Positions 1 through 6,185 of a stretch of DNA of 7,300 nt are shown piece after piece. The first letter of the stretch is position 1. Every line of letters begins with the position of its first letter. Source of the stretch: Deltaproteobacteria bacterium (lineage in GTDB: Bacteria; Desulfobacterota; Desulfobacteria; C00003060; C00003106); the NCBI GenBank assembly GCA_019314005.1, contig JAFDAE010000228.1:1-7300 (forward strand), written 5' to 3'. Under the pieces are notes generated by a model. That model did not search any database and was not told where the DNA came from. It saw only the letters and a program-made list of their open reading frames with translations. A program made the position numbers and the translations under genes.

Positions 1-93
1 ACTCTAATAGTGGTAACCCACAGCAAAGAATTAGCCGACTTGATGGAACGTTGCGTGACATTAGTAGACGGCAAAATGGAAAGAGTAAATTGA
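1..93 (+). CDS. lolD: ABC transporter ATP-binding protein, C-terminal end (probable LolD, partial)
   Basis: Frame 1 is open from the window edge to a TGA at 91-93 and gives about 30 residues beginning TLIVVTHSKELADLMERC and ending in VDGKMERVN. The hydrophobic strand followed by VTHS is the switch (H-loop) region of an ABC ATPase, and VDGK is the usual C-terminal turn. LolD, with LolC/E, powers release of lipoproteins from the inner membrane to LolA. The assignment to LolD rather than another ABC ATPase is inference, resting on the bamA neighbour, because lolCD-bamA is a common order in deltaproteobacteria. The ABC family is near certain; the subfamily is moderately likely. The stop codon lies inside the first unit of an iterated repeat that continues downstream. 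Confidence 0.72.
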   Translation, partial: TLIVVTHSKELADLMERCVTLVDGKMERVN

Positions 94-160
94 GGAATTG
101 AGGAATTAGGGGATTGGATGATTGAATGAATAAATTCCTGAATCCCTCAATTCCTTAATT
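90..160. repeat. Inverted repeat with 8-bp iterated arms
   Basis: The left arm is a run of degenerate octamers: TTGAGGAA (90-97), TTGAGGAA (98-105), TTAGGGGA (106-113), TTGGATGA (114-121), TTGAATGA (122-129). The right side, read on the - strand, is again octameric: TTAAGGAA, TTGAGGGA, TTCAGGAA. Positions 96-115 pair with 141-160 at 17 of 20 positions, leaving a 25-nt loop. The run of T at 158-163 after the stem means the transcript form could end lolD transcription, although the long loop is atypical. The left arm has no C for about 40 bases. It resembles in design, not in sequence, the repeats at 5996-6172 and 7055-7180. Confidence 0.8.
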
Positions 161-166
161 TTTGTT

Positions 167-2818
167 ATGGCTTATAAATCTCACATGGTCAAACGAATAA
201 TAGTTTTTTCACTCTTGCTTTGGAGCTTCCCTTGTCTCCTTTCCGCTAAAGAAATAGTTCATGTAGCCATTCTACCTTTTGAGATTCACGCGCCGGAGCA
301 AGTCGATTTCTTGAGAAACAAGCTTCCGGAATTACTCGAAACACAGCTTTCAAATGAAGGGATTTCAGTGACCCTGCCCTCTCCGGAGACCTTGGCAAAG
401 GAAGAGGATATATCTGGTGACAACCAATTGCGTTCTTTTGGGGAAAAGCTGGGATCTGACTTTGTAATAACCGGCAGCTTTAATCGAATCGGCAGCCGGT
501 TCAGCCTTGATATTAAGGCAATATCCTCCAGCACTATGAGATTGTCTCACCATTTTTACGTAGAAGGAGAGGGGTTGGAAAATCTGCTTGATCGGGTACA
601 AAAGTTGGCTAAGCAGATCAGCAACAAAATATTTGAGCGAAAGAAAATTGTGCGAATCACCATTGTCGGTAATAAGCGAATAGAATCAGAGGCTATTAAG
701 AAGATAATCAAAGCCAAAGAAGAGGGACTATTTTCTAAAAAAGAATTAAGTGATGACCTGAAGCGAATTTATAGCATGGGGTACTTTAATGATATCCGGG
801 TTGAGGCCACGGATATACCGGGCGGCAAAGCAGTAACCTTTCGTGTTAAGGAAAAACCGATCATCCGTCATATAAAGATAAAAGGGAATATAGTACTTAC
901 TGATGACAAGATCAAGGAAGCGCTTGATATCAAAACAGGTTCTATCCTGAACATTCATAAGGTGTACAACAACATAGAGATAATCGAGGGTCTTTACAAG
1001 GAAAAAGGCTATCATAATGTACGTGTGACCTTTAAGACCGAATCTCTTAAGGAGGATAGGGCTAACCTTGTTTTCGCTATAGCAGAAGGTGCAAAGGCAT
1101 TAATAAAAGAGATTATCTTTGAAGGAAACGACGCCTACAACAGTGATCATCTACAAGGGTTAATGAAGACTTCAGAGAAGGGGTTCTTCTCATGGTTGAC
1201 ATCTTCAGGAGAACTTAATCAGGAAGTACTGGACCAGGACATTACAAAGATAGCCGCCTATTACCATAATAACGGCTATATTCAGGCCAAGGTTGCCGAG
1301 CCCCACATTACATTTGCAGATGACCATATATACATAAAGATTAAGATAGAAGAAGGCCTGAAGTTTGGGTTAGGCAAGGTAAGCATGGAAGGGGATCTTA
1401 TCAAACCTGAAGACGAGTTGTTGAGTCTTATAGCAATTAACAAAGAAAAGATATATAATCGAGAAGTGATTAGAAAAGATATTTTAACCCTTCTGGACGT
1501 CTATTCAGATGCTGGGTATGCTTACGCGGATGTCGTGCCACGTATTAATGAAGATCCGGCAAGGCAAAAGGTGGATATTGCATATACTATCACTCAGGGG
1601 CAACCCGTCTATTTTGAAAAGATCATTATTACCGGCAATACAAAAACCCGTGACAAGGTAATTCGCCGTGAACTCAAAGTGTATGAGCAAGAACTTTTCA
1701 GAGGAAAACGGTTAAAGCAGGGGAGCCGAAACCTATACCGCCTTGATTACTTCGAAGATATAAAGGTGAACACGTCCAAGGGAAGCGGCGATGACAAAAT
1801 GAACCTGCACATTGACGTAAAGGAAAAACCGACAGGCGCCTTCAGTGTTGGAGGCGGTTACAGTTCTGTTGACGATTTATTCTTCATGACGTCCATATCC
1901 CAGAGAAATCTATTTGGCCGAGGCCAAACGCTGATATTAAAAGCATCAACCGGAAAGCGTACTACACTGTTTAACCTCGGTTTTACAGAACCGTGGCTCT
2001 TTGATATTCCCCTTTCCGCCGGCTTTGACCTCTATAATCAAGAGAGAGACTACGATACCTATGATAAAAAAAGTGTGGGAGGGAGGCTGCGTTTCGGATA
2101 TCGAATCACCGATTATACCAGGACCTCTCTTTATTACGGTTACGAACAGGCTGATATTGAAGATGTGCAAGATGATGCAGCTCAAGAGATTAAGGACATG
2201 GAGGGGGAATTCATATCGAGCAGCGTAACAGGCATTGTAAGAAGAGATTCACGGGACCGGGTTTTTAATCCTACCGAAGGGTCAGACAACAGCCTCTCTG
2301 TTGAATGGGCAGGAGGCCCGTTTGGAGGTGATATAGCGTTTACAAAGTATGTGGCGGAGTCTGGCTGGTATTTCCCTCTTTTTTGGAATACTGTAGGGAT
2401 GTTGCACGGCAAAGCCGGACTCGTTACAGAGAACCCCGGAGGGATACTCCCTGTATACGACCGGTTTTTCCTCGGTGGGATGAACTCTGTCAGGGGATTT
2501 GATTGGAGAGATATCGGCCCGGCAGATCCTGCAACCGGAGACAAGCTCGGCGGAGACAAGATGATACAATTTAACGCGGAATTTTTATTCCCGCTGATCA
2601 AGGACGCCGGTTTAATGGGATTATTGTTCTTCGACGCCGGGCAAGCGTATGATACCGGCGAAGATATTAACTTAAGCGATGTCCGGGAAAGTATCGGCTA
2701 CGGGATCCGATGGTATTCACCCTTGGGACCGATGCGGCTGGAATATGGCTATATACTCGATCGCAAACCCGGCGAAAATAAAGGTCGCTGGGAATTTGCC
2801 ATTGGAACGTTATTTTAA
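167..2818 (+). CDS. bamA: Outer membrane protein assembly factor BamA with extra N-terminal domain
   Basis: BamA is the Omp85-family barrel that folds and inserts beta-barrel proteins into the outer membrane. The 883-residue product has a signal peptide ending near LLSA (about residue 27), an additional domain at 28-158, five POTRA domains (about 161-231, 231-310, 311-398, 399-480, 481-556) and a C-terminal 16-strand-type barrel (about 557-883). The POTRA motifs are recurrent I-x-I-x-GN strands and GYF/GYx helix ends. Barrel signatures are RRDSRDRVFNPTEG (692-705), the loop-6 VRGF (775-778) and a terminal Phe. E. coli BamA has 810 residues; the excess is mostly the 28-158 domain, whose AILPFE start and LGSDFVITGSF strand resemble TolB-N/FlgO-like domains. 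A second start at 185 gives a tidier signal peptide (MVKRIIVFSLLLW); neither start has a clear ribosome binding site. The stop codon touches a MITE-like insertion. Confidence 0.96.
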   Translation: MAYKSHMVKRIIVFSLLLWSFPCLLSAKEIVHVAILPFEIHAPEQVDFLRNKLPELLETQLSNEGISVTLPSPETLAKEEDISGDNQLRSFGEKLGSDFVITGSFNRIGSRFSLDIKAISSSTMRLSHHFYVEGEGLENLLDRVQKLAKQISNKIFERKKIVRITIVGNKRIESEAIKKIIKAKEEGLFSKKELSDDLKRIYSMGYFNDIRVEATDIPGGKAVTFRVKEKPIIRHIKIKGNIVLTDDKIKEALDIKTGSILNIHKVYNNIEIIEGLYKEKGYHNVRVTFKTESLKEDRANLVFAIAEGAKALIKEIIFEGNDAYNSDHLQGLMKTSEKGFFSWLTSSGELNQEVLDQDITKIAAYYHNNGYIQAKVAEPHITFADDHIYIKIKIEEGLKFGLGKVSMEGDLIKPEDELLSLIAINKEKIYNREVIRKDILTLLDVYSDAGYAYADVVPRINEDPARQKVDIAYTITQGQPVYFEKIIITGNTKTRDKVIRRELKVYEQELFRGKRLKQGSRNLYRLDYFEDIKVNTSKGSGDDKMNLHIDVKEKPTGAFSVGGGYSSVDDLFFMTSISQRNLFGRGQTLILKASTGKRTTLFNLGFTEPWLFDIPLSAGFDLYNQERDYDTYDKKSVGGRLRFGYRITDYTRTSLYYGYEQADIEDVQDDAAQEIKDMEGEFISSSVTGIVRRDSRDRVFNPTEGSDNSLSVEWAGGPFGGDIAFTKYVAESGWYFPLFWNTVGMLHGKAGLVTENPGGILPVYDRFFLGGMNSVRGFDWRDIGPADPATGDKLGGDKMIQFNAEFLFPLIKDAGLMGLLFFDAGQAYDTGEDINLSDVRESIGYGIRWYSPLGPMRLEYGYILDRKPGENKGRWEFAIGTLF

Positions 2819-3063
2819 CCTAAATTGAGCGATTTTTGACTCGATCTGCACCAATCTCTTGCGCATCAAGGGCTTGCGAAAATCCTCGACATATCCACGG
2901 GTATGCCTGCGGTTTTCGCAAACCTTGCGATCTGCACCAATCTCTTGCGCATCAAGGGCTTGCGAAAATCCTCGACATATCCACGGGTATGCCTGCGGTT
3001 TTCGCAAACCTTGCTATATCAAGATATTGGCACATCTCTTCTGCAAAAATCGCTCAACTTAGG
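2819..3063. mobile_element. MITE-like palindromic element with 5-bp flanking direct repeat
   Basis: The outer ends are near-perfect inverted repeats: 2817-2838 (starting AACCTAAATTGAGCG) against 3044-3065 match at 21 of 22 positions. The similarity continues less perfectly inward (CCAAT-TCTTG and CAAGG blocks on both sides), so the whole element can fold on itself. TTTAA occurs at both edges (2814-2818 and 3064-3068), as expected for a 5-bp target duplication; the left copy contains the bamA stop codon. No credible protein is encoded, since its open frames read through repeats. These are the marks of a non-autonomous miniature element. I do not recognise the parent transposase family, and the TTTAA repeat could be chance in AT-rich sequence. 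A cluster-specific structured repeat of REP/BIME type is the alternative. Confidence 0.62.
2842..3013. repeat. Perfect 86-bp tandem duplication inside the MITE-like element
   Basis: Positions 2842-2927 and 2928-3013 are identical at all 86 bases by eye. Each unit holds a long hairpin: a stem near 2867-2882 pairing with 2913-2927 (CTTGCGAAAA against TTTTCGCAAA), with one bulge and one mismatch. Inside it is a second stem, CATATC (2890-2895) with GGTATG (2900-2905), closing a CACG loop. Removing one unit leaves a symmetric element of about 159 bp, which suggests a recent internal duplication or copy-number variation. A read-assembly effect is possible. Confidence 0.93.
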
Positions 3064-3113
3064 TTTAATGATGTCCATTGACTGTTGTCCGTCAACCGAC
3101 ATTACCCGATTGT

Positions 3114-3140
3114 TTGACAACAATAATATATTCGTATAAT
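3114..3140 (+). promoter_or_regulatory. Sigma-70-type promoter candidate for the skp-lpxD-fabZ-lpxA operon
   Basis: A perfect TTGACA (3114-3119) and a perfect TATAAT (3135-3140) are separated by 15 bp, shorter than the preferred 17. An alternative -35 at 3111-3116 (TGTTTG) would give 18 bp, and AATAAT at 3138-3143 is an alternative -10. It lies after the MITE-like element and before the skp leader hairpin. This would let the lipid A genes be transcribed independently of bamA. The predicted start falls around 3147, inside the left arm of the palindrome. Confidence 0.6.
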
Positions 3141-3142
3141 AA

Positions 3143-3184
3143 TAGAGACCTTTGCAAAATGCGACATTTTTGCAAAGGTCTCTA
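3143..3184. repeat. Palindrome with TA flanks (solo IS-end/mini-element-like) in the skp leader
   Basis: A perfect 17-bp inverted repeat (3143-3159 with 3168-3184) surrounds the 8-nt loop TGCGACAT. The core runs from GAGACC (3145) to GGTCTC (3182) and is flanked on both sides by TA, as expected for an element that duplicates a TA target. GAGACCTTTGCAAAA resembles, from memory, the ends of some IS5-group or related insertion sequences; I could not check this. No poly-T follows on either strand, so it is a poor terminator. If the promoter at 3114-3140 is real, the mRNA begins in this hairpin, which could protect its 5' end. Confidence 0.7.
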
Positions 3185-3211
3185 ATAGCGCTTCAACATC
3201 AGGAGGTATCC

Positions 3212-3748
3212 ATGAATACTATTTTTAAGTCTTTTTTTATTGTAACAATTTTCCTTTTTGGGTGTTGGAACATATCGTATGGCGCCAATGTGGCCAAAAT
3301 AGGTATAATTGATTTTCAAAAAATCATAGAAAAGTCTGATATAGGGAAGGCCTCTACAAAAAAGATCAAGGATCGTGGCAATGAAATGACAAAGACCCTG
3401 AAAGAAAAGGAAGCCGAGATTGAAAAGAGGAAAAAAGAACTTGATCAAAAGTCGTTGGTTATGAATAAAGAGGCCAGAGAGGAGCAGGAAAGAATTCTGC
3501 TAAATAAGATTAATGATCTGAAGTCACTGCAGCGGCAGTACTCCAGGGTATTGAATGAATTGCAAAATGCTCTTCTCGGAAAACTGGAGAAAAATGTTAG
3601 TGTGATCGTTGAGGAGATCGGAAAAAAAGAGGGCTATACGCTTATTATGGAAAGAAAGGTCGGTGGCGTGATGTATGCTCCCAGCGCCATTGATATTACG
3701 GACAAAGTAATTCGCAAGCTCAATGCCCTCGAGCAAAAAAAGGAATAA
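3212..3748 (+). CDS. skp: Periplasmic chaperone Skp/OmpH family
   Basis: Skp is a trimeric periplasmic chaperone that holds unfolded outer-membrane proteins for delivery to BamA. The start at 3212 is chosen because AGGAGGT lies 4 bp upstream (3201-3207) and a signal peptide follows directly; the longer frame from TTG at 3152 begins inside the leader palindrome. The product has 178 residues, normal for the family: signal peptide about 1-24, the typical first strand KIGIIDFQKIIEKS (29-42), then a long charged coiled coil (about 45-130), and a C-terminal strand region with YTLIMERK. The segment LFGC (15-18) loosely resembles a lipobox but has Phe at -2, so signal peptidase I cleavage near SYG is preferred. 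It is followed by lpxD after one base, as first gene of the operon. Confidence 0.92.
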   Translation: MNTIFKSFFIVTIFLFGCWNISYGANVAKIGIIDFQKIIEKSDIGKASTKKIKDRGNEMTKTLKEKEAEIEKRKKELDQKSLVMNKEAREEQERILLNKINDLKSLQRQYSRVLNELQNALLGKLEKNVSVIVEEIGKKEGYTLIMERKVGGVMYAPSAIDITDKVIRKLNALEQKKE

Positions 3749-3749
3749 T

Positions 3750-4790
3750 ATGGAATATTCTTTGCGAGAAATCGCTGACCTTGTTAAAGGCGAATTGATA
3801 GGTGATCCCGATATAATTATCAAGGGAATTCTTGGATTTGACGATGCCGGACCGGATGAGATAACATTTGTAGTATCACCAAAATATATAAAGCGCATTA
3901 ACGAAACAAGTGCCGCTGCAATAATTGTCCCTTCAGAGGTAAGGGAGACAGAAAAGGGATTGATTTGTGTAGCAAACCCTTACCTGGCTTTTGCCAAGGT
4001 TTCTACCCTGTTTCACTCCGTGCCAAGACCTGTTTTGGATATCTCTGACAAGGCTTTTGTGGGAAATGATTTCAAACATGGCCAAGATATCTCCGTATCC
4101 CCTGGTGTTGTTATTGGAAACGGGGTTGCCGTAGGTGACCGAGTTACACTAATGGCAGGGGTTGTCTTGGGAGACAACGTGGTATTAGGAGACGACACCC
4201 TTATTTATCCTAATACAACCATATTGGAACGTTGTCAGATCGGAAACAGGGTGATCATACATGCAGGGTCTGTGATCGGGAGCGATGGATTTGGATTTGC
4301 TCCGGATGGTGATCGTTATTACAAGATTCCCCAGGTCGGGATTGTCAGGATAGATGACGATGTGGAGATCGGTGCCGGAAACACCATTGATCGCGCCACA
4401 TTTGGGATGACCTGGATCAAACGGGGAGTCAAGACAGATAATCTGGTACAGATTGCCCACAATGTGGTGGTGGGCGAGAATACAGTTATAGTTGCGCAAG
4501 TGGGGATATCCGGAAGTGTGACAATAGGGTCACACGTGACCCTTGCCGGCCAGGTTGGGGTGGTAGGTCATATCACAATTGGAGACAATGTAATCGTAGG
4601 GGCTCAATCGGGTATTGCCAAGTCGATACCAGCAGGGCAGACCATGTCAGGGTCTCCGGTTATGCCGCACAATAAATGGCTAAGGTCTTCAATAATTACC
4701 CCAAAACTTCCGGAAATGGGAAAAAAGATAAAAGAACTGGAGAATCGGATTGTAAGCTTGGAAAGGGGAAGAGATGGAACAGGTATATGA
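3750..4790 (+). CDS. lpxD: UDP-3-O-acylglucosamine N-acyltransferase LpxD
   Basis: LpxD transfers an (R)-3-hydroxyacyl chain from ACP to the 2-amine of UDP-3-O-acyl-glucosamine, the third step of lipid A synthesis, in the cytoplasm. The ATG at 3750 follows AAAAAAAGGAA and the skp stop codon by one base; it yields 346 residues, close to the 341 of E. coli. The N-terminal uridine-binding domain spans about 1-100, with DEITFVVSPKY at 36-46. The left-handed beta-helix of hexapeptide repeats spans about 102-300 and includes GSDGFGFAPD (177-186) and QIAHN, where His237 matches the catalytic base. A short C-terminal helix (about 318-340) completes the trimer-forming fold. The 3' end overlaps fabZ by 17 nt, implying coupled translation. 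Confidence 0.97.
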   Translation: MEYSLREIADLVKGELIGDPDIIIKGILGFDDAGPDEITFVVSPKYIKRINETSAAAIIVPSEVRETEKGLICVANPYLAFAKVSTLFHSVPRPVLDISDKAFVGNDFKHGQDISVSPGVVIGNGVAVGDRVTLMAGVVLGDNVVLGDDTLIYPNTTILERCQIGNRVIIHAGSVIGSDGFGFAPDGDRYYKIPQVGIVRIDDDVEIGAGNTIDRATFGMTWIKRGVKTDNLVQIAHNVVVGENTVIVAQVGISGSVTIGSHVTLAGQVGVVGHITIGDNVIVGAQSGIAKSIPAGQTMSGSPVMPHNKWLRSSIITPKLPEMGKKIKELENRIVSLERGRDGTGI

Positions 4791-5217
4791 TATTCAAAAA
4801 ATAATGGAGTTTTTGCCTCACCGTTATCCCTTTATTCTGGTGGACCGAGTCTTAGAAGTGGTTCCAAATGAGCGAATAGTAGCTCTCAAAAATGTCACGA
4901 TCAACGAGCCCTTTTTTCAGGGGCATTTCCCTAGCGCCCCCATTATGCCCGGTGTGCTGATGGTGGAAGCAATGGCACAGGTAGGCGGCGTGCTTGCATT
5001 TGCGTCGTCACCTCCGGAAGAACGCGGTAAGGTGATCTACTTTATGGGAATGGACAAGGTTCGTTTTCGGAAACCAGTGGTGCCGGGGGATCAACTGATC
5101 TTGGACGTGACAATTACAAAACGGAGAGGAAGTACCTTCAAGATGTCAGGTAAGGCTACGGTTGATGGGAATGTAGTGGCTGAGGCGGAATTGATGGCTA
5201 TGTTTGGAGAAACGTAA
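4774..5217 (+). CDS. fabZ: 3-hydroxyacyl-[acyl-carrier-protein] dehydratase FabZ
   Basis: FabZ dehydrates (R)-3-hydroxyacyl-ACP to trans-2-enoyl-ACP in fatty acid elongation. It competes with LpxA and LpxD for the same hydroxyacyl-ACP pool, which explains its conserved place among lpx genes. The 147-residue hot-dog-fold protein shows LPHRYPFILVDRV near the start (14-26), the active-site loop GHFPSAPIMPG with catalytic His51, and the central helix MVEAMAQ with catalytic Glu65. A purine-rich AAGGGGAAGAG precedes the ATG, which lies inside the end of lpxD. The TAA stop is immediately followed by the lpxA ATG. Length and motifs are standard. Confidence 0.97.
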   Translation: MEQVYDIQKIMEFLPHRYPFILVDRVLEVVPNERIVALKNVTINEPFFQGHFPSAPIMPGVLMVEAMAQVGGVLAFASSPPEERGKVIYFMGMDKVRFRKPVVPGDQLILDVTITKRRGSTFKMSGKATVDGNVVAEAELMAMFGET

Positions 5218-5988
5218 ATGATACATCCGACTGCAATCATTGACTCAACGGCTGAAATCGACTCGGATGTTACCATCGGTCCTTATGCTGTTATTGCCTC
5301 AGGTGTTCGTATTGATGTCGGAACTACAATCGGCTCTCACGCAACTATCGAATCATATACTACTATCGGGGCCAACTGCCAAATCTTTCCACATGCCGCC
5401 ATAGGAGCCATACCCCAGGACCTTAAGTTCAAGGGAGAAAAGAGCTTTGTCACAATTGGAAAAGGGTCAATTATCAGAGAGTTTGTAACAATTCATCGGG
5501 GGACTGATGAAGGAGACAGGTTCACAGAAATCGGCGAGCAGAATTTCCTCATGGCCTATACGCATATTGCCCATGACTGCAAGACGGGCCGCGGAGTAAT
5601 CTTTGCCAACGCCGCCACATTAGCTGGGCACATAACCATAGGTAATTTTGCAACCATAGGCGGCTTGGTGGCGATTCATCAGTTTGTTCGGATTGGCGAC
5701 TATGCGTTTATTGGTGGGAAATCAGCGATTCCAAAAGACATTCCACCATATGTAATTGCATCGGGCGATCGCGCGAAACTCTTTGGGTTGAACTCGGTTG
5801 GATTGCAACGACATAATTTTTCAAGCGATACCATTGATCTTCTCAAGAAAACTTACCGCATCCTGTTCCGCCTCGGCTTAACCCTTAATGAAGCAATAGA
5901 GCGAATTAAGGCTGAAGTAGAACAGATACCGGAAGTGGTTAATTTCCTAAATTTTATCAAGTCCTCAGAACGGGGCATTACAAGGTGA
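5218..5988 (+). CDS. lpxA: UDP-N-acetylglucosamine O-acyltransferase LpxA
   Basis: LpxA adds the 3-hydroxyacyl chain from ACP to the 3-OH of UDP-GlcNAc, the first committed-pathway reaction of lipid A synthesis. The 256-residue product starts MIHPTAIID and forms a left-handed beta-helix of hexapeptide repeats to about residue 185, followed by a C-terminal helical domain that includes RILFRLGLTLNEAI. HIAHDC places His119 at the catalytic position (E. coli His125), and LAGH gives His138. Gly167 matches E. coli Gly173, the residue that sets the hydrocarbon ruler, so a long hydroxyacyl donor is plausible but not shown. GGAGA at 5206-5210, inside fabZ, is the ribosome binding site; there is no gap after fabZ. 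lpxB does not follow, unlike in E. coli. Confidence 0.97.
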   Translation: MIHPTAIIDSTAEIDSDVTIGPYAVIASGVRIDVGTTIGSHATIESYTTIGANCQIFPHAAIGAIPQDLKFKGEKSFVTIGKGSIIREFVTIHRGTDEGDRFTEIGEQNFLMAYTHIAHDCKTGRGVIFANAATLAGHITIGNFATIGGLVAIHQFVRIGDYAFIGGKSAIPKDIPPYVIASGDRAKLFGLNSVGLQRHNFSSDTIDLLKKTYRILFRLGLTLNEAIERIKAEVEQIPEVVNFLNFIKSSERGITR

Positions 5989-5995
5989 GAGGTTG

Positions 5996-6172
5996 GATTG
6001 ACGATTGACGATTGAAGATTGAATAGTTGAATGATAGCAATTTCATTTCGAAGCATACACAAACATTGTGTCGTTTATATTGATCAGGCCATGTACAACA
6101 TAGCAGAAGAGGCTTATCTTAGAATTGTCGATGATCCATCAATCTTCAATCGTCAATCTTCAATCGTCAATA
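5996..6172. repeat. Inverted repeat with 7-bp iterated arms between lpxA and lpxI
   Basis: The left arm consists of four heptamers of pattern GATTGAC/GATTGAA (5996-6023). The right arm is five heptamers on the opposite strand (6138-6172, units ATCAATC, TTCAATC, GTCAATC, TTCAATC, GTCAATA). A 20-bp stretch, 6003-6022, pairs perfectly with 6139-6158. The 114-bp spacer has a small hairpin ACACAA (6057-6062) with TTGTGT (6066-6071) and an open frame of 55 codons (6031-6198) that I do not call as a gene. No poly-T tract follows, so it is not a convincing terminator. The right arm ends about 14 bp before the lpxI start. Confidence 0.88.
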
Positions 6173-6185
6173 CTAAGGTTAGGGA

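Noticed and set aside
2182..2601. 139-codon open frame on the - strand inside bamA
   Set aside because: It lies fully within the barrel-coding part of bamA, which has clear Omp85 motifs; it is a shadow frame.
2810..3139. Several open frames of 65-81 codons on both strands across the MITE-like element
   Set aside because: They translate the 86-bp repeat twice, overlap each other in several frames, and lack ribosome binding sites or recognisable protein character.
3143..3184. Intrinsic terminator between bamA and skp
   Set aside because: The stem is strong but is followed by AATAGCG in place of a T-run, and it lies downstream of a promoter in the direction of skp.
3152..3211. A longer skp start at TTG 3152
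   Set aside because: It would place the start inside the leader palindrome and add 20 residues before a clean signal peptide; the ATG at 3212 has AGGAGGT at good spacing.
3239..3265. Skp as a lipoprotein (LFGC lipobox)
   Set aside because: Phe at the -2 position is unusual for a lipobox, Skp proteins are soluble, and a type I cleavage site at SYG fits better.
5996..6172. CRISPR-like short repeats
   Set aside because: The units are 7 bp, contiguous without spacers, and arranged in two inverted arms; there are no cas genes.
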